A stretch of 60,000 nucleotides of DNA from Apostichopus japonicus (GCF_037975245.1 NC_092563.1:28609960-28669959), one strand, 5' to 3'. Numbered from the stretch's first letter, positions 24,410 to 35,760 are shown. Translations and numbers: made by a program. Notes: a model not told the origin generated them from the sequence alone.

Positions 24410-25695
24410 ATACAGTATGTAAAGTCCTTGAGCACATAATCAACTCACTTGTGATGAAATTCCTGGATGAGCATAATACCCTTACAGATTCCCAACATGG
24501 CTTTCATGCTAAAAGATGCACTGAAACCCAGCTTCTCCTAACAATAGATGATATCTCTAAACAAATTGACCAAAGCAGTACTGTCTCCATGGCTAAACTT
24601 GATTTCTCTAAAGCATTTGACAAGGTCCCACACCAACACCTTTTAGCTAAGCTCTCTGCCTATGGCTTTAATAGAAATCTTCTGGCTTGGTTTGCATCTT
24701 TCCTCAGCAACCGCAATCAGTGTATTGTCTGTGACGGTGAAATATCAAATTCTAAACAAGTTTTTATCTGGTGTACCCCAAGGCACTGTTTTGGGTCCCT
24801 TAATTTTCCTTTTATATGTAAAAGACATCCCTGATAATATCAGTAGCACTATTAGACTGTTTGCTGATGATTGCCTTGTGTATAGAAAAATTGATATCCA
24901 AACTGACCAACAAATCCTCCAAGATGACCTAAATGAACTGGAACAATGACAAAATAAATGGCAAATGAATTTTAACCCATCTAAATGCTACATCCTCTCA
25001 ATTTCATCTAAAAAATGTTACAAAACACCCACCCATCTACACCCAGTGCAACCAACCCCTAAAAGTTATTGACTCTCACCCTAACCTTGGTGTTGAAATT
25101 GATAGCCAAACTAAGATGGGATAAACATATCAATAACATAACCAATAAAGCAAACCGTGTTCTTAGCCTTCTAAAACGTAACCTCTCAAGTTGTCCCAAA
25201 GATGTTAAAACTACAGCATTCAAAACCCTTGTCAGGCCAGTACTCGATTATGCTTCAGTAGCTTGGACCCCCATCACCAGTTTGTTGTGGATAAAATAGA
25301 AGCTATTCAGAGAAGAGCAGCCAGATTTTGTATGGCAGACTACTCTTATAAATCCAGTGTGACTGATATGCTTGAGGAATAAGATTCGCCCCTGCTAAAA
25401 ACAAGAAGAAAGCACAAACGTCTACAAATGCTGTATAAAATTAATAACCATCTTGTATCAATTGATAAAGACAATCTAATCCCAACAAAAAGTGTTAACA
25501 CAAGAAATAAACATGATCTTAACTTCCAAGTTCCCAACGCTAAGAAGAATTTATATAAATATTCCTTCTTCCCCGCACTTTAAAAGATTGGAATGCTTTG
25601 CCATCAGACATTGTGCATGCACCTAGTCTAGACTGTTTCAAAGACAAGCTTACTAACTCTTGTTTGTTATCTAATAACTTATAATCTTACTCATA
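24410..25695 (+). mobile_element. Degraded non-LTR retrotransposon (CR1/L2/Jockey-like reverse transcriptase)
   Basis: A 5'-truncated ORF2 is readable across several frames. In order it shows CKVLEHIINSL, LTDSQHGFHAKRCTETQL, LDFSKAFDKVPHQHLLAKL, GVPQGTVLGPLIFLLYVKDI, the catalytic-box variant RLFADDCLVY, then RWDKHINNITNKANRVLSLL and LVRPVLDYASVAWTP. The C-terminal part contains AIQRRAARF and DWNALPSDIVHAPSLDCFKD. A +1-type frame change near 24757, a stop after ELEQ near 24948, another frame change near 25060 and a stop at about 25381 break it, so it is inactive. RT motifs place it among CR1/L2/Jockey-type LINEs; the exact clade is not resolved. It would lie in intron 1 of the COQ9 model. Confidence 0.9.
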
Positions 25696-26803
25696 CTGAA
25701 TCCAAATCCTTGGCTGTTTGTGAGACAAACTTTAAAACGGTTGTTAACATTAATCTGTTTTCATCAGACCTGATTTTCCGCAAAAATGTTAAATTTAACG
25801 ACTTTTATAAGGTTTGACATATCCTTTCTCTTTTCTTTCTATTAGATTATCCATGTTTTAGCAGATCTCTATCAACTTCCAGGCCGTTTTTATCCGAATC
25901 AGATCACAGGTAACTTGATTTTAGCATTCTCAAAAATAGCATAGTAAATGGCAAATAGCTCTCCAGTACTGTTCAAGTAGTGATATGTGCAGGCGAATTT
26001 AAATAATTAGTCACCCAAGTAACTGATGGTGAGATGGTGCCCATGGGAGAAAATAAATTGATTTAAACCCCGTTGAAAAATCTTGGTAAGAAATGATGCA
26101 AAATAATATGTCTGAAAGTAGACCGTAAAGTAACACGGATGGCAAAGTCCGTAATTACTATTATGGTTTGAGTCGTCCAATAGGCAGCATACAGAAATGT
26201 TGTACTCAAAGCCGAACCCAACGTGAATTTAGTCAGGTCACACATCCGGAGTCTACACATGCTAAGTTCTTCAATACCGCCCTCATTTCCTTCGGGAGAC
26301 ATTTCATACTGTTAATTTGATTACTTATGACACTGGAATATATTTATAAAGATTACGTACACGATAGAGTAACTCTGTATAGTGTGTTTCTGTGTATATT
26401 TTTGTAACATTACAGTGAAACTGTGAAAGTTTGATTTTCCTGGACACATTGGAACCAGAAGATAGCCAGATATGTAAATAATCTGGATGATAATGTATGC
26501 CTCTTACTGCAGTGTAGATTGTCATTGCGAATTTCCATGATTAGTACAAGTTGGTTTATACTGTGAAATACAGTCCTGCAAATTGTCCAAAACTGGGTGA
26601 TATGTATATGAGATAATCAAATATGCTGTTTTTATGTAAATGAATATTTAATTACTGGACTAAAGGGAAAAATCATGAACAGCACTATACAGGTACAAAC
26701 AGAAGAATAATCATATATCAGATCACCTGAATATATCAGGTTTCCTGTATGAAATATTTTTTGTTTTTATGCTTTTTGTTTCTTTCTTTCTGTTCTACTA
26801 CAG
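25696..26803. other. Intronic (COQ9 model), nothing further recognised
   Basis: AT-rich. A 79-codon - strand frame at 26063-26302 has no recognisable domain. It ends at the acceptor before 26804. Confidence 0.4.
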
Positions 26804-27073
26804 TAGCCATGACAAACATGAAGAAGAAGAAATGGTCACTGAAGAGGAGCTAAAGTCCAGCATTCTGGACTCTGCTCTCAACTTTGTGCCATCACATGGA
26901 TGGTCTGTGAAGGCGATTGCTAAGGGCGCACAGCAACATGGCTACCCAGGAGTGACACATGGGCTCTTCCCTCGTGGTGGAGGCGACCTGATGCACCACT
27001 TTGTCAGACAGTGCAATAACGATATATCAAAACATTTAGAAGGTCTTTCCAAAGACACAGATAAATCAAGGAA
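26804..27073 (+). CDS. COQ9: COQ9 exon: TetR-like N-terminal part
   Basis: COQ9 is a matrix protein on the inner mitochondrial membrane that binds lipid/ubiquinone intermediates and presents them to the COQ7 hydroxylase. This exon follows an acceptor (ttctactacag, AG at 26802-26803) and ends at a gtaagt donor at 27074. It starts with an acidic stretch (HDKHEEEEMVTEEELKSSIL), like the Glu-rich linker of vertebrate COQ9. The TetR-like helices come next: SALNFVPSHGWSVKAIAKGA, then the glycine-rich FPRGGGDLMHHFVRQCN, matching the family's 'FVP.HGW...AIA.GA' and 'L..HFV.QCN' segments. Phase is 2 at entry and exit. The match to COQ9 is by memory of the family but is strong, and the next two exons continue it. 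Confidence 0.92.
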
Positions 27074-27993
27074 GTAAGTCATTTGCGACTCATGATGTTA
27101 TTGTTGATAATAGTGTTAAGTTAACAATTGTTGTGTAGGAAGTATTTATTTTTGTACAGGTTAATCTTCTATAAATTTCAAACAATTGGATAAATGGACA
27201 AATAAGTGATTGATCAAATGAATTAGTGAACCACTGAAAAATTAAGTGAGAAAAATGCTGTAATCTAACTCAGTCGACTGCTTTTCAGAAAGACATAGAT
27301 TATTCAAAAATCTGCATAAAGTAATCCATCAAAGGTGTAAATATCTCGATATAATACAAAAAATGATGTACGGCTCAATATGTAATTGGTTACTAAGTGA
27401 CATATTGAGAATTGAACGGTCATGAATATGCATATCTATCACTTTGACTAATGTACAAAAGCTGTTTACATCCAAAGGCCCACCATGTTTGATGAACAAT
27501 CAAGTTGCATAATATCTAGTGAAAGGTTGTAATCCTAGTTTGGTACTTTCCAGTTTTTGTTGTTGTTCTGTAACTTTGTTACTTTTAAATTTTAATCTCT
27601 CGTGCAGCCCAGTCCACCTTCTCTATAAACTAAATAAATCATATAATCATGTGTCAGTGAAAAAAGTCTAACATCTGACTCCTATATGATCAAGGGGAGT
27701 GCACTATATGTCAGTGGTTGCTAATCCAGTACTTCTAGTACAATTTATGTAATTAAGGTTAGTGAGATGTAAGTGTGAATCTTTGTCAGTCCTTGGATCT
27801 AAGGACCCTGAAGGGTTTTGCAAAGCTTTTCTGAAATACTGCCACCCTTCGTAAACTAAACAGTAAAATGCTGGCCTCAGTGTTTAATGTGATGAATGTA
27901 TATGTAGATAACTGATCAGGAAACAGTTCATATAAACAGTAACTGTTTATTTAAACAGTATTATTTCCAATCCCTCGTGTTCTTTTTCAAAAG

Positions 27994-28186
27994 CTCCAGT
28001 GAGTTATCTCCATCCATTTTGAGAGATGCATTTCAAATGAGATTGAGGATGCTGGTACCTTACATGGACCACTGGCCACAGGCCATGGCCCTCACAGCCC
28101 TACCTACCAATATCCAGGAACACTTTACCAACTTATACAAATTAATTGATGATATCTGTTATCACTCAGGTGATAGGTCTGTAGAT
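27994..28186 (+). CDS. COQ9: COQ9 exon: central lipid-binding domain
   Basis: The exon starts after AG at 27992-27993 and joins in frame with the exon ending at 27073. An alternative AG at 27998-27999 has the same phase and would drop two residues. It ends at a gtaagt donor at 28187, phase 0. Diagnostic residues are ILRDAFQMRLRMLVPYMDHW, followed by ALTALPTNIQEHFTNLYKL and DDICYHSGDRSVD. The 'R..ML.PY..HWP.A...L..P.N' block and the '(D/Y)..GD.S.D' turn are hallmarks of the COQ9 domain that builds the hydrophobic lipid pocket. No frame damage is seen. Confidence 0.95.
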
Positions 28187-28555
28187 GTAAGTATCGGTTT
28201 GCCTGAAAGGTAGTTATAGTCTCATGAAACAAGAAACAAAATATTAATCCATTTAAGAAAACATTGTTTGCAATCATGATGAGACCTCTCTTGTAGAACT
28301 TGTGACTTTGAAAATTCTGACATTATACTACAACCCGAAAGTATTTTGCTTTGATTCCGTAAGTAAGTAAAACGTTAAATAACTGGCAATTACTATGTCG
28401 GATACCAACTGGATAGTTCTATTTTAAATGAAAATACTGGGACATAAACTACAAATGGCACCTCCCAATGGGGGATAGGTCAGGTAAGTCTGGTATTATT
28501 GTAAGATTGCAGAAAAACACAACAGTGGATATTCTGAAACTTATAAATGTAAGGA

Positions 28556-29195
28556 TATACACTAGAAAGGGAACTTTGTGACTTATGTAAAGATATACTA
28601 GGAAGGGATGTTTGTGACTTATGTAAGGGTATACTAGAAAGGGAATTTTTGTGACTTATATAAGGATATACTAGAAAGGGATGTTTGTGACTTATGTAAG
28701 GGTATACTAGAAAGGGATGTTTGTGACTTATGTAAGGATATACTAGAAAGGTATGTTTGACTTATGTAAGGATATACTAGGAAGGGATGTTTGTGACTTA
28801 TGTAAGGGTATACTAGAAAGGGATGTTTGTGATTTATGTAAGGATATACTAGAAGGGGATGTTTGTGACATATGTAAGGATATACTAGAAAGGGATGTTT
28901 GTGACTTATGTAAGGATATACTAGAAAGGGATGTTTGTGACTTATGTAATGATATACTAGAAAGGGATGTTTGACTTATGTAAGGATATTCTAGAAAGGG
29001 ATGTTTGCGACTTATGTAAGGATATTCTAGAAAGGGATGTTTGTGACTTATGTAAGGGTATACTAGAAAGGGATGTTTGTGACTTATGTAAGGGTATACT
29101 AGATAGGGATGTTTGTGACTTATGTAAGGATATACTAGAAAGGGATGTTTGTGACTTATGTAAGGATATACTAGAAAGGGATGTTTGTGAGAAGT
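28556..29195 (+). repeat. 36-bp minisatellite, about 18 units
   Basis: The consensus unit combines gatatactagaaagggatg with tttgtgacttatgtaa and a final g. About 18 head-to-tail copies are present, more degenerate at the left. Because 36 is a multiple of three, one frame reads a 12-residue repeat (KDILERDVCDLC). Two-base deletions in the units near 28757 and 28971 shift the frame, so the reading breaks into separate frames. The array lies wholly inside a COQ9 intron; I regard it as non-coding. Confidence 0.95.
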
Positions 29196-29860
29196 AACCT
29201 CTTGTGATGACGTGATTCTTAGGCCAACAGGGTAGGTATCATTAGCTTCATATTTCTGTCGTCAGCTTTTAATGGCAATAGTCAGTAGGTTAGTATCATT
29301 TGGTTAGTTTCACATATCTTATCACAAAAGTTTTCAATTTCTGAAAAACAATTCTGCTTAGTATAGAGATGATATGCAACGTGTCCCAGTCAGAAGTTTG
29401 TGCCTTGTGGTCAGAATGTAAAGATGTCTGTGAGAAAGTAGAATTTGTGTATGGATGAGGGCTGAATTGCACTGTACAGATAGAGATCTTTGATAAATAA
29501 TGTCAAATGAACATCTTGATGGTAGATTTCATCAAAGTCGGTTTGCTTCGTTTTGCTGGTCAACAATTTCATGGAAAAGTCCTGTTAATTCAGACTGCCA
29601 CATGAAGACGTCAGGCAGGTGTAAGTGCAATCTCAAGTGTTAAGGTGTTTGTTAAGGTGTAGTTTTGCAGCTTTTTCAGTTAATTTAAATGTTTTGATAC
29701 TAAATTATACCAGATATGCCACAACAGCATAGGTTTATAAGTCTCATTTCAAGTAGTGAAGTCAATGGTGAAAATTTTGCAATTTTCTGATTTTGCATTT
29801 AGAAGCGTTTGGACATTATTATGGGAAGCATCTGAGAGAGGAAATGTTGTCTGGTTAGAA

Positions 29861-30001
29861 TGAATGAATGAATGGATACATGAATGAATGAATGGATGCA
29901 TGGATTTATGAATGGGTGAATGAATGATTAGATGGATGGATGAATGAATGAATGAATGAATAAATGAATGGATGAATGAACGAACAAATGAATGAATGAA
30001 T
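29861..30001. repeat. (TGAA)n/(TGGA)n degenerate tetranucleotide array
   Basis: Runs of gaatgaatgaatg with ggat/acga variants over about 140 bp, inside the COQ9 intron. Confidence 0.9.
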
Positions 30002-30434
30002 TTTTTTCCCCTCCGTTATTGATATCTTTCAAATATATTGAACAAACAATAATAGTTTAGTACGAACTTACTTCAAGTTATATAAACCATTGCGTGGACA
30101 TCAAACATAATGACCATAGTTCTCAAGAAACAAAATACAGGAAGTAATGGAAAGGATTCACTAAGACGAGAGGAAAGCCTCTTCCAAATCCGTGTAATTA
30201 ATACTTTTATTTTTGTTTGCATTACTTGAATAATAATGACTAATAAAATTCGTCTATGTCAAGCTTTTTGCCTCTTCTTACTAAAAATGTAATACTTATA
30301 TAAATAAATAAACAGATGGGAAAGAACCACAAAGAAACATAATATAAATCTAGTTTCTTAATCATTAGGATTTCCTCTGTCATAAGTATCTCAACCGTAA
30401 CGATTGATATAAGCTTTCACTGTTGTTATTTCAG

Positions 30435-30590
30435 TTCAGTTGGTACACTAGGCGTCTTGCTCTCTTGGGAGTTTATAAGAGTTGTGAGCTTCACATTGTT
30501 CAAGATGGTTCCCATGACTACCAGGAGACGTGGGACTTCTTAGATAGAAGACTGGATGACTTTACCACTGCTGGTAAAGTTAAAGAGGAT
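30435..30590 (+). CDS. COQ9: COQ9 exon: C-terminal domain
   Basis: Acceptor tgttatttcag ends at 30434 and the donor is gtaagt at 30591; 52 codons, phase 0 on both sides. It reads FSWYTRRLALLGVYKSCELH, then IVQDGSHDYQETWDFLDRRL and DDFTTAGKVKED. 'WYTRR..L..(I/V)Y..(T/C)EL...QD.S.D...TW.FL..R..D' is the most conserved block of COQ9, including the Trp-Tyr-Thr-Arg-Arg run and the TW.FL helix. It joins the exon ending at 28186 without loss of frame. With the two exons before it, COQ9 identity is secure. Confidence 0.96.
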
Positions 30591-30639
30591 GTAAGTAGAA
30601 TCAATCTGACTTGGTTCTTGTGCTAGAGTCAAAATGAAT

Positions 30640-30895
30640 ATTGTTGGTGGCATTAGAAGCAGTGAAAACTAACATGTGGGAGGTCATGGGTTTGATCCTC
30701 GGCCAGCTAAAGTGAGTTGGGTTAATCCCATGGTTTTTCCCATATGAACTGGTCTTCCAGATTGTAAAAAAGCCAAAATAAGCTAAAACTATCAATTGGA
30801 TAGCCACCTGACATGAACTGAAAGGTAGGGTTAGAAAGAAGTCATTCAGCTTCTACAACATGAACATGTGCTGCATAGAGTAGTAAAAAAAAACA
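30640..30895 (+). mobile_element. tRNA-derived SINE, family C, A-rich tail
   Basis: A B-box-like ggtcatgggtttgatcctcg (B box about 30688-30698) is followed by a body containing attggatagccacc and attcagcttctacaacatg, then an A-rich tail near 30884-30902. A fragment with the same 3' body lies at 35640-35760. The A box is degenerate. It lies in a COQ9 intron in sense orientation. Confidence 0.65.
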
Positions 30896-30948
30896 AAAAA
30901 AACAGCTGCCTTCCAGGTCGATAAATATGTATGTATGTATGTATTTTA

Positions 30949-31166
30949 GAGCCTCCTGCAACTGGACTGGCAAAGAAGCCATCAGTGGCTTATCAAAGCC
31001 GCAAGCTGACCGAAGTCGGTCTCTTAGGTTCATATTTAACGTCCATGATCATGAATTGTCAATTGTCAACAACTCTGTAACTGGACGACATACATTAATC
31101 TTGGAGTGACTCAAACTCGGGACCTTATGATTGAAAGGCACCACTGAGCTAACACTCCTAACTCCT
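30949..31166 (-). mobile_element. tRNA-derived SINE, family A, copy 2
   Basis: Matches 16046-16264 over its length (cttatcaaagccgcaagctg, catatttaacgtccatgat, tggacgacatacat). The B-box region is at forward 31108-31117 and the A box near 31140-31152 has lost about 9 bp including its end. A short duplication (gaattgtcaattgtcaac) distinguishes it from copy 1. It is antisense within the COQ9 intron. Confidence 0.85.
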
Positions 31167-31922
31167 AAAATATGTTTATGTATATTAGTTTGGACAGAAC
31201 GTATAGGAACAATTTGAAAGATGATGGAAAAGTAAAACAGCAAACCTTCGTTCAAACTGTAGGCCTGTTACAGCCAAGATGTCTGGTTCTTGTGGTACGT
31301 GCACTCATACCCAAAGCAAACCCCCTGTCATGTACAGTTCAAGGTGTTACTATTACACTATTCACCTTTGAAATATGTCAAATGTCTGGAATGCTCCTTT
31401 AAGGCTAACGATGATGTCACGTCATTCTCAGCGCTAATGTAAATCCATTGTTTTGATCAATTCTAATAACTCAACCGAGACATGTTAACTTGATACAACA
31501 GAACACCAATCAATGATACCCGACAATATATATGCTTAATAACAAATTTGTAATGCGCTGTAAAAACTCATTTGAGGCCCTAACAGTCTTATTTGTTTCT
31601 ATTGAGATGTGTTTTGTTTCTCAGGAGCTAAACTGAAAAAGATCTGTGTGTTTGGTTGAGTTGTCCAAACACATTGATTAATGAGCACCTGATGTTTAAA
31701 GGGACATTTCTCAAACAATAAATATGAGATAGCGATACACCCTCCAGTGATAACATGTCTACAGCTCATGAATTTTTTTTTCGGCAATCTTTAAGCCAAT
31801 ACTTAAATTGATCGAAGGTTAACAAACTTGTTGCAAAATGAATGAAGAGGGAGGGGAAAACAGGGCTGTCTGGAGTAATTAATAATAACTTTTTAAATCT
31901 GTTGACTTTCTCCTTTTCGTAG

Positions 31923-31970
31923 ATTGACAGATTTACAAACCCAGAGTTCTTTTCAGCTGTCTACACCGTG
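31923..31970 (+). CDS. COQ9: Probable COQ9 exon, C-terminal helix
   Basis: A 48-nt phase-0 exon sits between AG at 31921-31922, after a pyrimidine-rich ctttctccttttcgt tract, and a strong gtaagt donor at 31971. It encodes IDRFTNPEFFSAVYTV and follows VKED from the previous exon. Position and phase fit the amphipathic membrane-binding C-terminal helix of COQ9 (…LVQGLMGAAVTLKNLTG in vertebrates, from memory), but residue identity is low. Splice signals and phase are the main support. Confidence 0.6.
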
Positions 31971-32053
31971 GTAAGTCATATAGCACAAACTCCTCCTTGA
32001 TTATTTGATGAATATTTTTGGACTAAAATTTTGATGAATGCTTTCATCTTTAG

Positions 32054-32086
32054 GTAATTTCTCCAGGTTTGAAACATTTGTTATGA
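32054..32086 (+). CDS. COQ9: Candidate last COQ9 codons
   Basis: An 83-nt intron would end at ttcatctttag (AG at 32052-32053). The following phase-0 frame reads VISPGLKHLL and stops at TGA 32084-32086. This gives a protein of about the expected total length, but lacks the usual K-N-x-T-G-L-N-like ending of COQ9. A different, more distant last exon is quite possible. Confidence 0.25.
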   Translation, partial: VISPGLKHLL

Positions 32087-33250
32087 TAGAAAAACAACAA
32101 AAATGTTAAAGTAATTTCTGTTCCAATGTATTTGATAATAAGAGGATATTTGCTCTACCAAGAGTACCCATATCTGTTATTAAAGGTCTCCTTTATTAAA
32201 AGTTATATAATCTATGTAGGATAAAAGCAGTTGATTCATGGCAATGATTTCACATGTCCGGCATCACGATTTTCATTATTGGCACATTTTATGTGTTTCC
32301 CCTTAGATCAGTTTAAATTTAGCTCAAGGTGTCATTCATAAAAAAAATATAAAAAAATGGAAAGGAACTGTTAAGATCTCATTATCACTGTGGGTGATTA
32401 CCACTCACGTATGCGCGCCAAATCAGCATCCTAGTCCGATCTCAAAACAAAAATTTTTTAATTAACTTTAGAAAGGAAATTAATATGTTTGGGAATTCCC
32501 TTTTGAGCTAGCCAAGTATTATCTAAACAGGAAATTGAGTTTACTTTCACGTTTAGCTTTTAATCTCATTTTTAGATCTTTCGTAAAGTTTAATATATCT
32601 TGTTAAGAGTACTTTTCTAATATTAGTTTAAAAAGGCCAAATGTTGGAATCATTGGAATGGATTTAATTAAACTGGGGTTCCCATAGTTGTAAGTTACAT
32701 CACTGACCAGTAGAAATGCTGTTATAATGTTGGTTCGATAAAAAACAGCGTGGTACCTTTAGCTCTCCCATAGTGAAAGGCAGACAGTTACTGTGGATGA
32801 ACTCACATCTGTTGAATAAGTGTGGTCTATAAACGATGGTCCTTAGGAGAGCTGTAACAACCCAGCAGTGAAAGATTTCATACTTTACTCTTCACTTTCT
32901 CGACAAAAACACTTTCAAAAATGGTATTGAAATTTTAAGCAGTTGCTTGTCCCGAAAGTGAAAACCTATTGGGTTCTTGAAAGAACCTTTCTGCTGTCTG
33001 CAAATAAAAGTATTTTAATCAAGATAGATTAATAAAAAATGGGGGTCGGGGACTGTTATTGAGAAATTTCACAGGTAAAATTAAAGTAGATCAACTTAAG
33101 ACAGAAACTCTGAAAATGTTAGTAATTTGCAACCAGGACGTTAGGTTTTATGTGGTGGATGGTATCGCATGAAAAGTTTTGCTCCTGTTTCACTTTCATT
33201 TATTTTACTTTCTCTTGTCTCTTTCCCTACTCTGTTACCTTTCTTGATTC
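32087..33250. other. Downstream of COQ9, nothing recognised
   Basis: AT-rich, with no exon or repeat array seen. It would include the COQ9 3' UTR if the last exon is at 32054. Confidence 0.35.
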
Positions 33251-33254
33251 CTTG

Positions 33255-33545
33255 CCAAAGGTGAGAGGAAACTCAAATACTATATAGTCAGTGAACTTCA
33301 TATTTTGGTATGTGGATGCACCTTATGGCGCACAAGAACCCTATTGTTTCCTGTTGAGTTCAAAGGTCAAGAGAGGTCAAAGTCTGAAAAACTTGTGAAC
33401 AAAATAACTCAAAACTGTAAAGTGGATGAATTTGATGTATAGTATGTGGATGCATGGTGTTGAGTTGAAGCAACTCATGTGTTGCCGTTGAGGTGGAAGG
33501 TCATTTGAGGTCAACAGAGGTCAAAGTCTGAAAACCTTGTAAACT
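33255..33545 (+). repeat. Dispersed repeat with AGGTCA half-sites, two diverged units
   Basis: Two units, spaced about 144 bp, each end in aggtcaaagtctgaaaa(a/c)cttgt and include a tatgtggatgca block. The phrase aagaaccctattg recurs in the 43605-44270 repeats (and caagttggattgaagtcata links those to each other), so they appear to be one old family. Confidence 0.6.
33498..33523 (+). promoter_or_regulatory. Triple AGGTCA direct repeat, spacing 4
   Basis: AGGTCA at 33498-33503, 33508-33513 and 33518-33523, each perfect and separated by 4 bp (tttg, acag). Another perfect pair with 4-bp spacing is at 33364-33379. DR4 arrangements are the classic binding sites of RXR heterodimers with thyroid-hormone or LXR-type nuclear receptors. 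Function here is unproven because the sites lie in a repeat far from any known promoter. Confidence 0.4.
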
Positions 33546-34329
33546 CTCTAACTCAAACCATTTCTTTGATGAATGGCTTTTCTATGTCACTAACTGTCCT
33601 TGGATTTGAACTTTGCTCGTTTAAGTGGCTGAGAGGGTTTTCCACTTCCACTAATGACTGTGTTCTGTCTATCAATTTTCAAAAGGGTAGTACCTTTGCA
33701 ATAGCTAAGTTATCTGGAAGCCTTTTCTGATGCTCTGGTACTTGACTTTAGGACACATTTTCCTCAGTTGCTCTATCAATAAAATATGGTGATTCCATAA
33801 ATATAAACTTACAAGGCAGGAATTACTAAGCCTGCTGCCTGTCTTGTGTTTGTCTTTTTGAGAGGGGAGATTTTATGTCTTGTTGAAAATGGGGAAAAAA
33901 TTTCAATAAAGTTGATGGTAAATGCCAGTGAATTGATTACAATAAGTACATAAGGTAATTGATACACGTACAGTACTTCTCTGTGGGAACCCCTAATGTG
34001 TAAATAAACATTCCATTTCTGGTCCTTCCTGTTTTGAATGGTCATGAGATTCATCTATGTTTGTTTGCCGGCTTATCTGTTCCATGTTGCCCATTTAGTA
34101 AGGATAGAAAATATTATAAAAATATGATTGCACAAATTGACACTCCAAATTTTCAAGACATTTTGAGGCTTTCCTTCATTTGATATATTAGATCTGTATA
34201 CGTAGTAGGCTTTGGACCAATTTGAAATATTTGGGCAAGCCGCGAATGGAGGCTGTAGAGATATGTCAAAAGAGCGAGATATTAGCCCATTTTGTTATTT
34301 TCTAGTGTATCTCCTAATGTATTAAGTAA

Positions 34330-34720
34330 GTAAATAAGTCAACTTTATTGAATCCCAGAAGGAAATTACATATCTGCGGTGAGCAATACAATGAATGATA
34401 CAAAAAAAAGGAACATTGATACAATGAATGATACAAAATACAAAGAACATTGATAATATACAACAGTTACATGCAGTCTAAACAAAATATGCACTAACTA
34501 GCTCCAACAGCGCAACTAAGTGGAACAGCCACCCCTACCTCGTGAAGTCCTTGTTGTTAACACTAATGGCAGTGCCTATAAACGAAGAACGATGTCAATT
34601 TGTGTGTGACGTCAGCGACCTCAATCTACCGCTACGAGCAATGATATGACTGGTATTAGACAGTATATAAGCGTAGTGATGTACTGTAACTTGGCGTGTC
34701 CCTAGTATTTGAAAATCAAA
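34330..34720 (-). mobile_element. Probable LINE 3' end, degenerate
   Basis: On the - strand a degraded frame (ARSGRLRSLTSHTN … HRSSFIGTAISVNNKDFTR) runs into AT-rich sequence ending with ttccttctgggattcaataa. That 3' terminus is often seen in animal LINEs. Stops interrupt the frame. Assignment is by pattern only. Confidence 0.45.
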
Positions 34721-35639
34721 TTGCATTTATTTAACACTTTTTCAGAATAAGATATTTATCTAAAAAACCATGGCACAAAAGGCTAGAATCGCTACAGTGC
34801 AAGAAGGAAAATTACATTAATTTTGTATAAATTTTAGACACTTTTATGGATTATTTCCCCCTTTAAAGGGTGTAAATTTACCCGAATTATACATCAAACT
34901 CCGACATATGCGCAAAAGTCAGGGAAACATTTACTTGCTTTGAGTAGTCTTGACTGCCGCCCTTTACTTATGAGATTTTTTTTGTAATTCTGGCGGAATC
35001 TGGTCAGACCGTTGAAAAAGTCTTGTAGCTGTAGCAAAATTAGTGAGATCATGACTATGGCCGCCCTTGAAAAGAACCGTTTAGCTCCAAGGGTTGTGAG
35101 GTTACCTTATACTATCCTACAATGTCAATGTGATTCTCAATGTGTAATACAACAGCATTTATTCTCCTGTGTGTTTGCATGATTTTGTGACATTACAACT
35201 GTTTACAAAAAGATATCAATTTCAGACATGCGATTTGGTTACTAATGAACAGACAACACAAGTGGATTAAAATATACAATTTATAAAACAGGTCAGATTA
35301 GAAGTAAGACCGAGATATTGGACAGTTGGCTTATCAATAATGGATTACCAAGGATAATCATAATCCTGATTATGCAGTGCTGTTTTTCTGTCTATATTGT
35401 TATAATATTGTTATATTATTGTCTATATTGTTATAATATTCAATTATGACTTCTGTTTCATTACAATTAGGTTCTTTAAGTTGATCTCACCTTCATTTCT
35501 TACTCTTTAGTAGTATTTTGCTACATAATCGTAAATAACACTTTTCTTCAGTCAGATCTAGTACTGTACCTATTTGGAGGGTATGTCTAGATTAAACTGA
35601 AACTGCATCTTAAATAGATAGTTCATATGCTAAACCTGA

Positions 35640-35760
35640 ATCTAAACGGGTTTCTGATTGGATAGCCATCCAACTACAGTGTAACCTACAAGCTGTTCAG
35701 CTTCTGCCACATGTGGACGTGGCTGCTTAACTTTGTAATAAATAAAATAAACTGCCTTAC
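35640..35760 (+). mobile_element. SINE family C, 3' fragment
   Basis: Contains gattggatagccatcc, gttcagcttctgccacatg and an AATAAA/A-rich tail, matching the body and tail of the element at 30640-30895. The tRNA-like head is missing. Confidence 0.6.

Larger units (their letters stand above)
28187..30434 (+). other. COQ9 intron with minisatellites
   Basis: Lies between donor 28187 and acceptor 30434. Holds the 36-bp minisatellite (28556-29195) and the TGAA-type array (29861-30001); otherwise AT-rich without exons. Confidence 0.8.
30591..31922 (+). other. COQ9 intron with two SINEs
   Basis: Contains a family C SINE (30640-30895) and a family A SINE (30949-31166). The rest shows no exon features. 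Confidence 0.7.

Noticed and set aside
28753-29197. Two repeat-protein-like frames (12-residue Cys repeat)
   Set aside because: Minisatellite inside a COQ9 intron; two-base deletions shift the frame between units. Kept only as a repeat and a finding.
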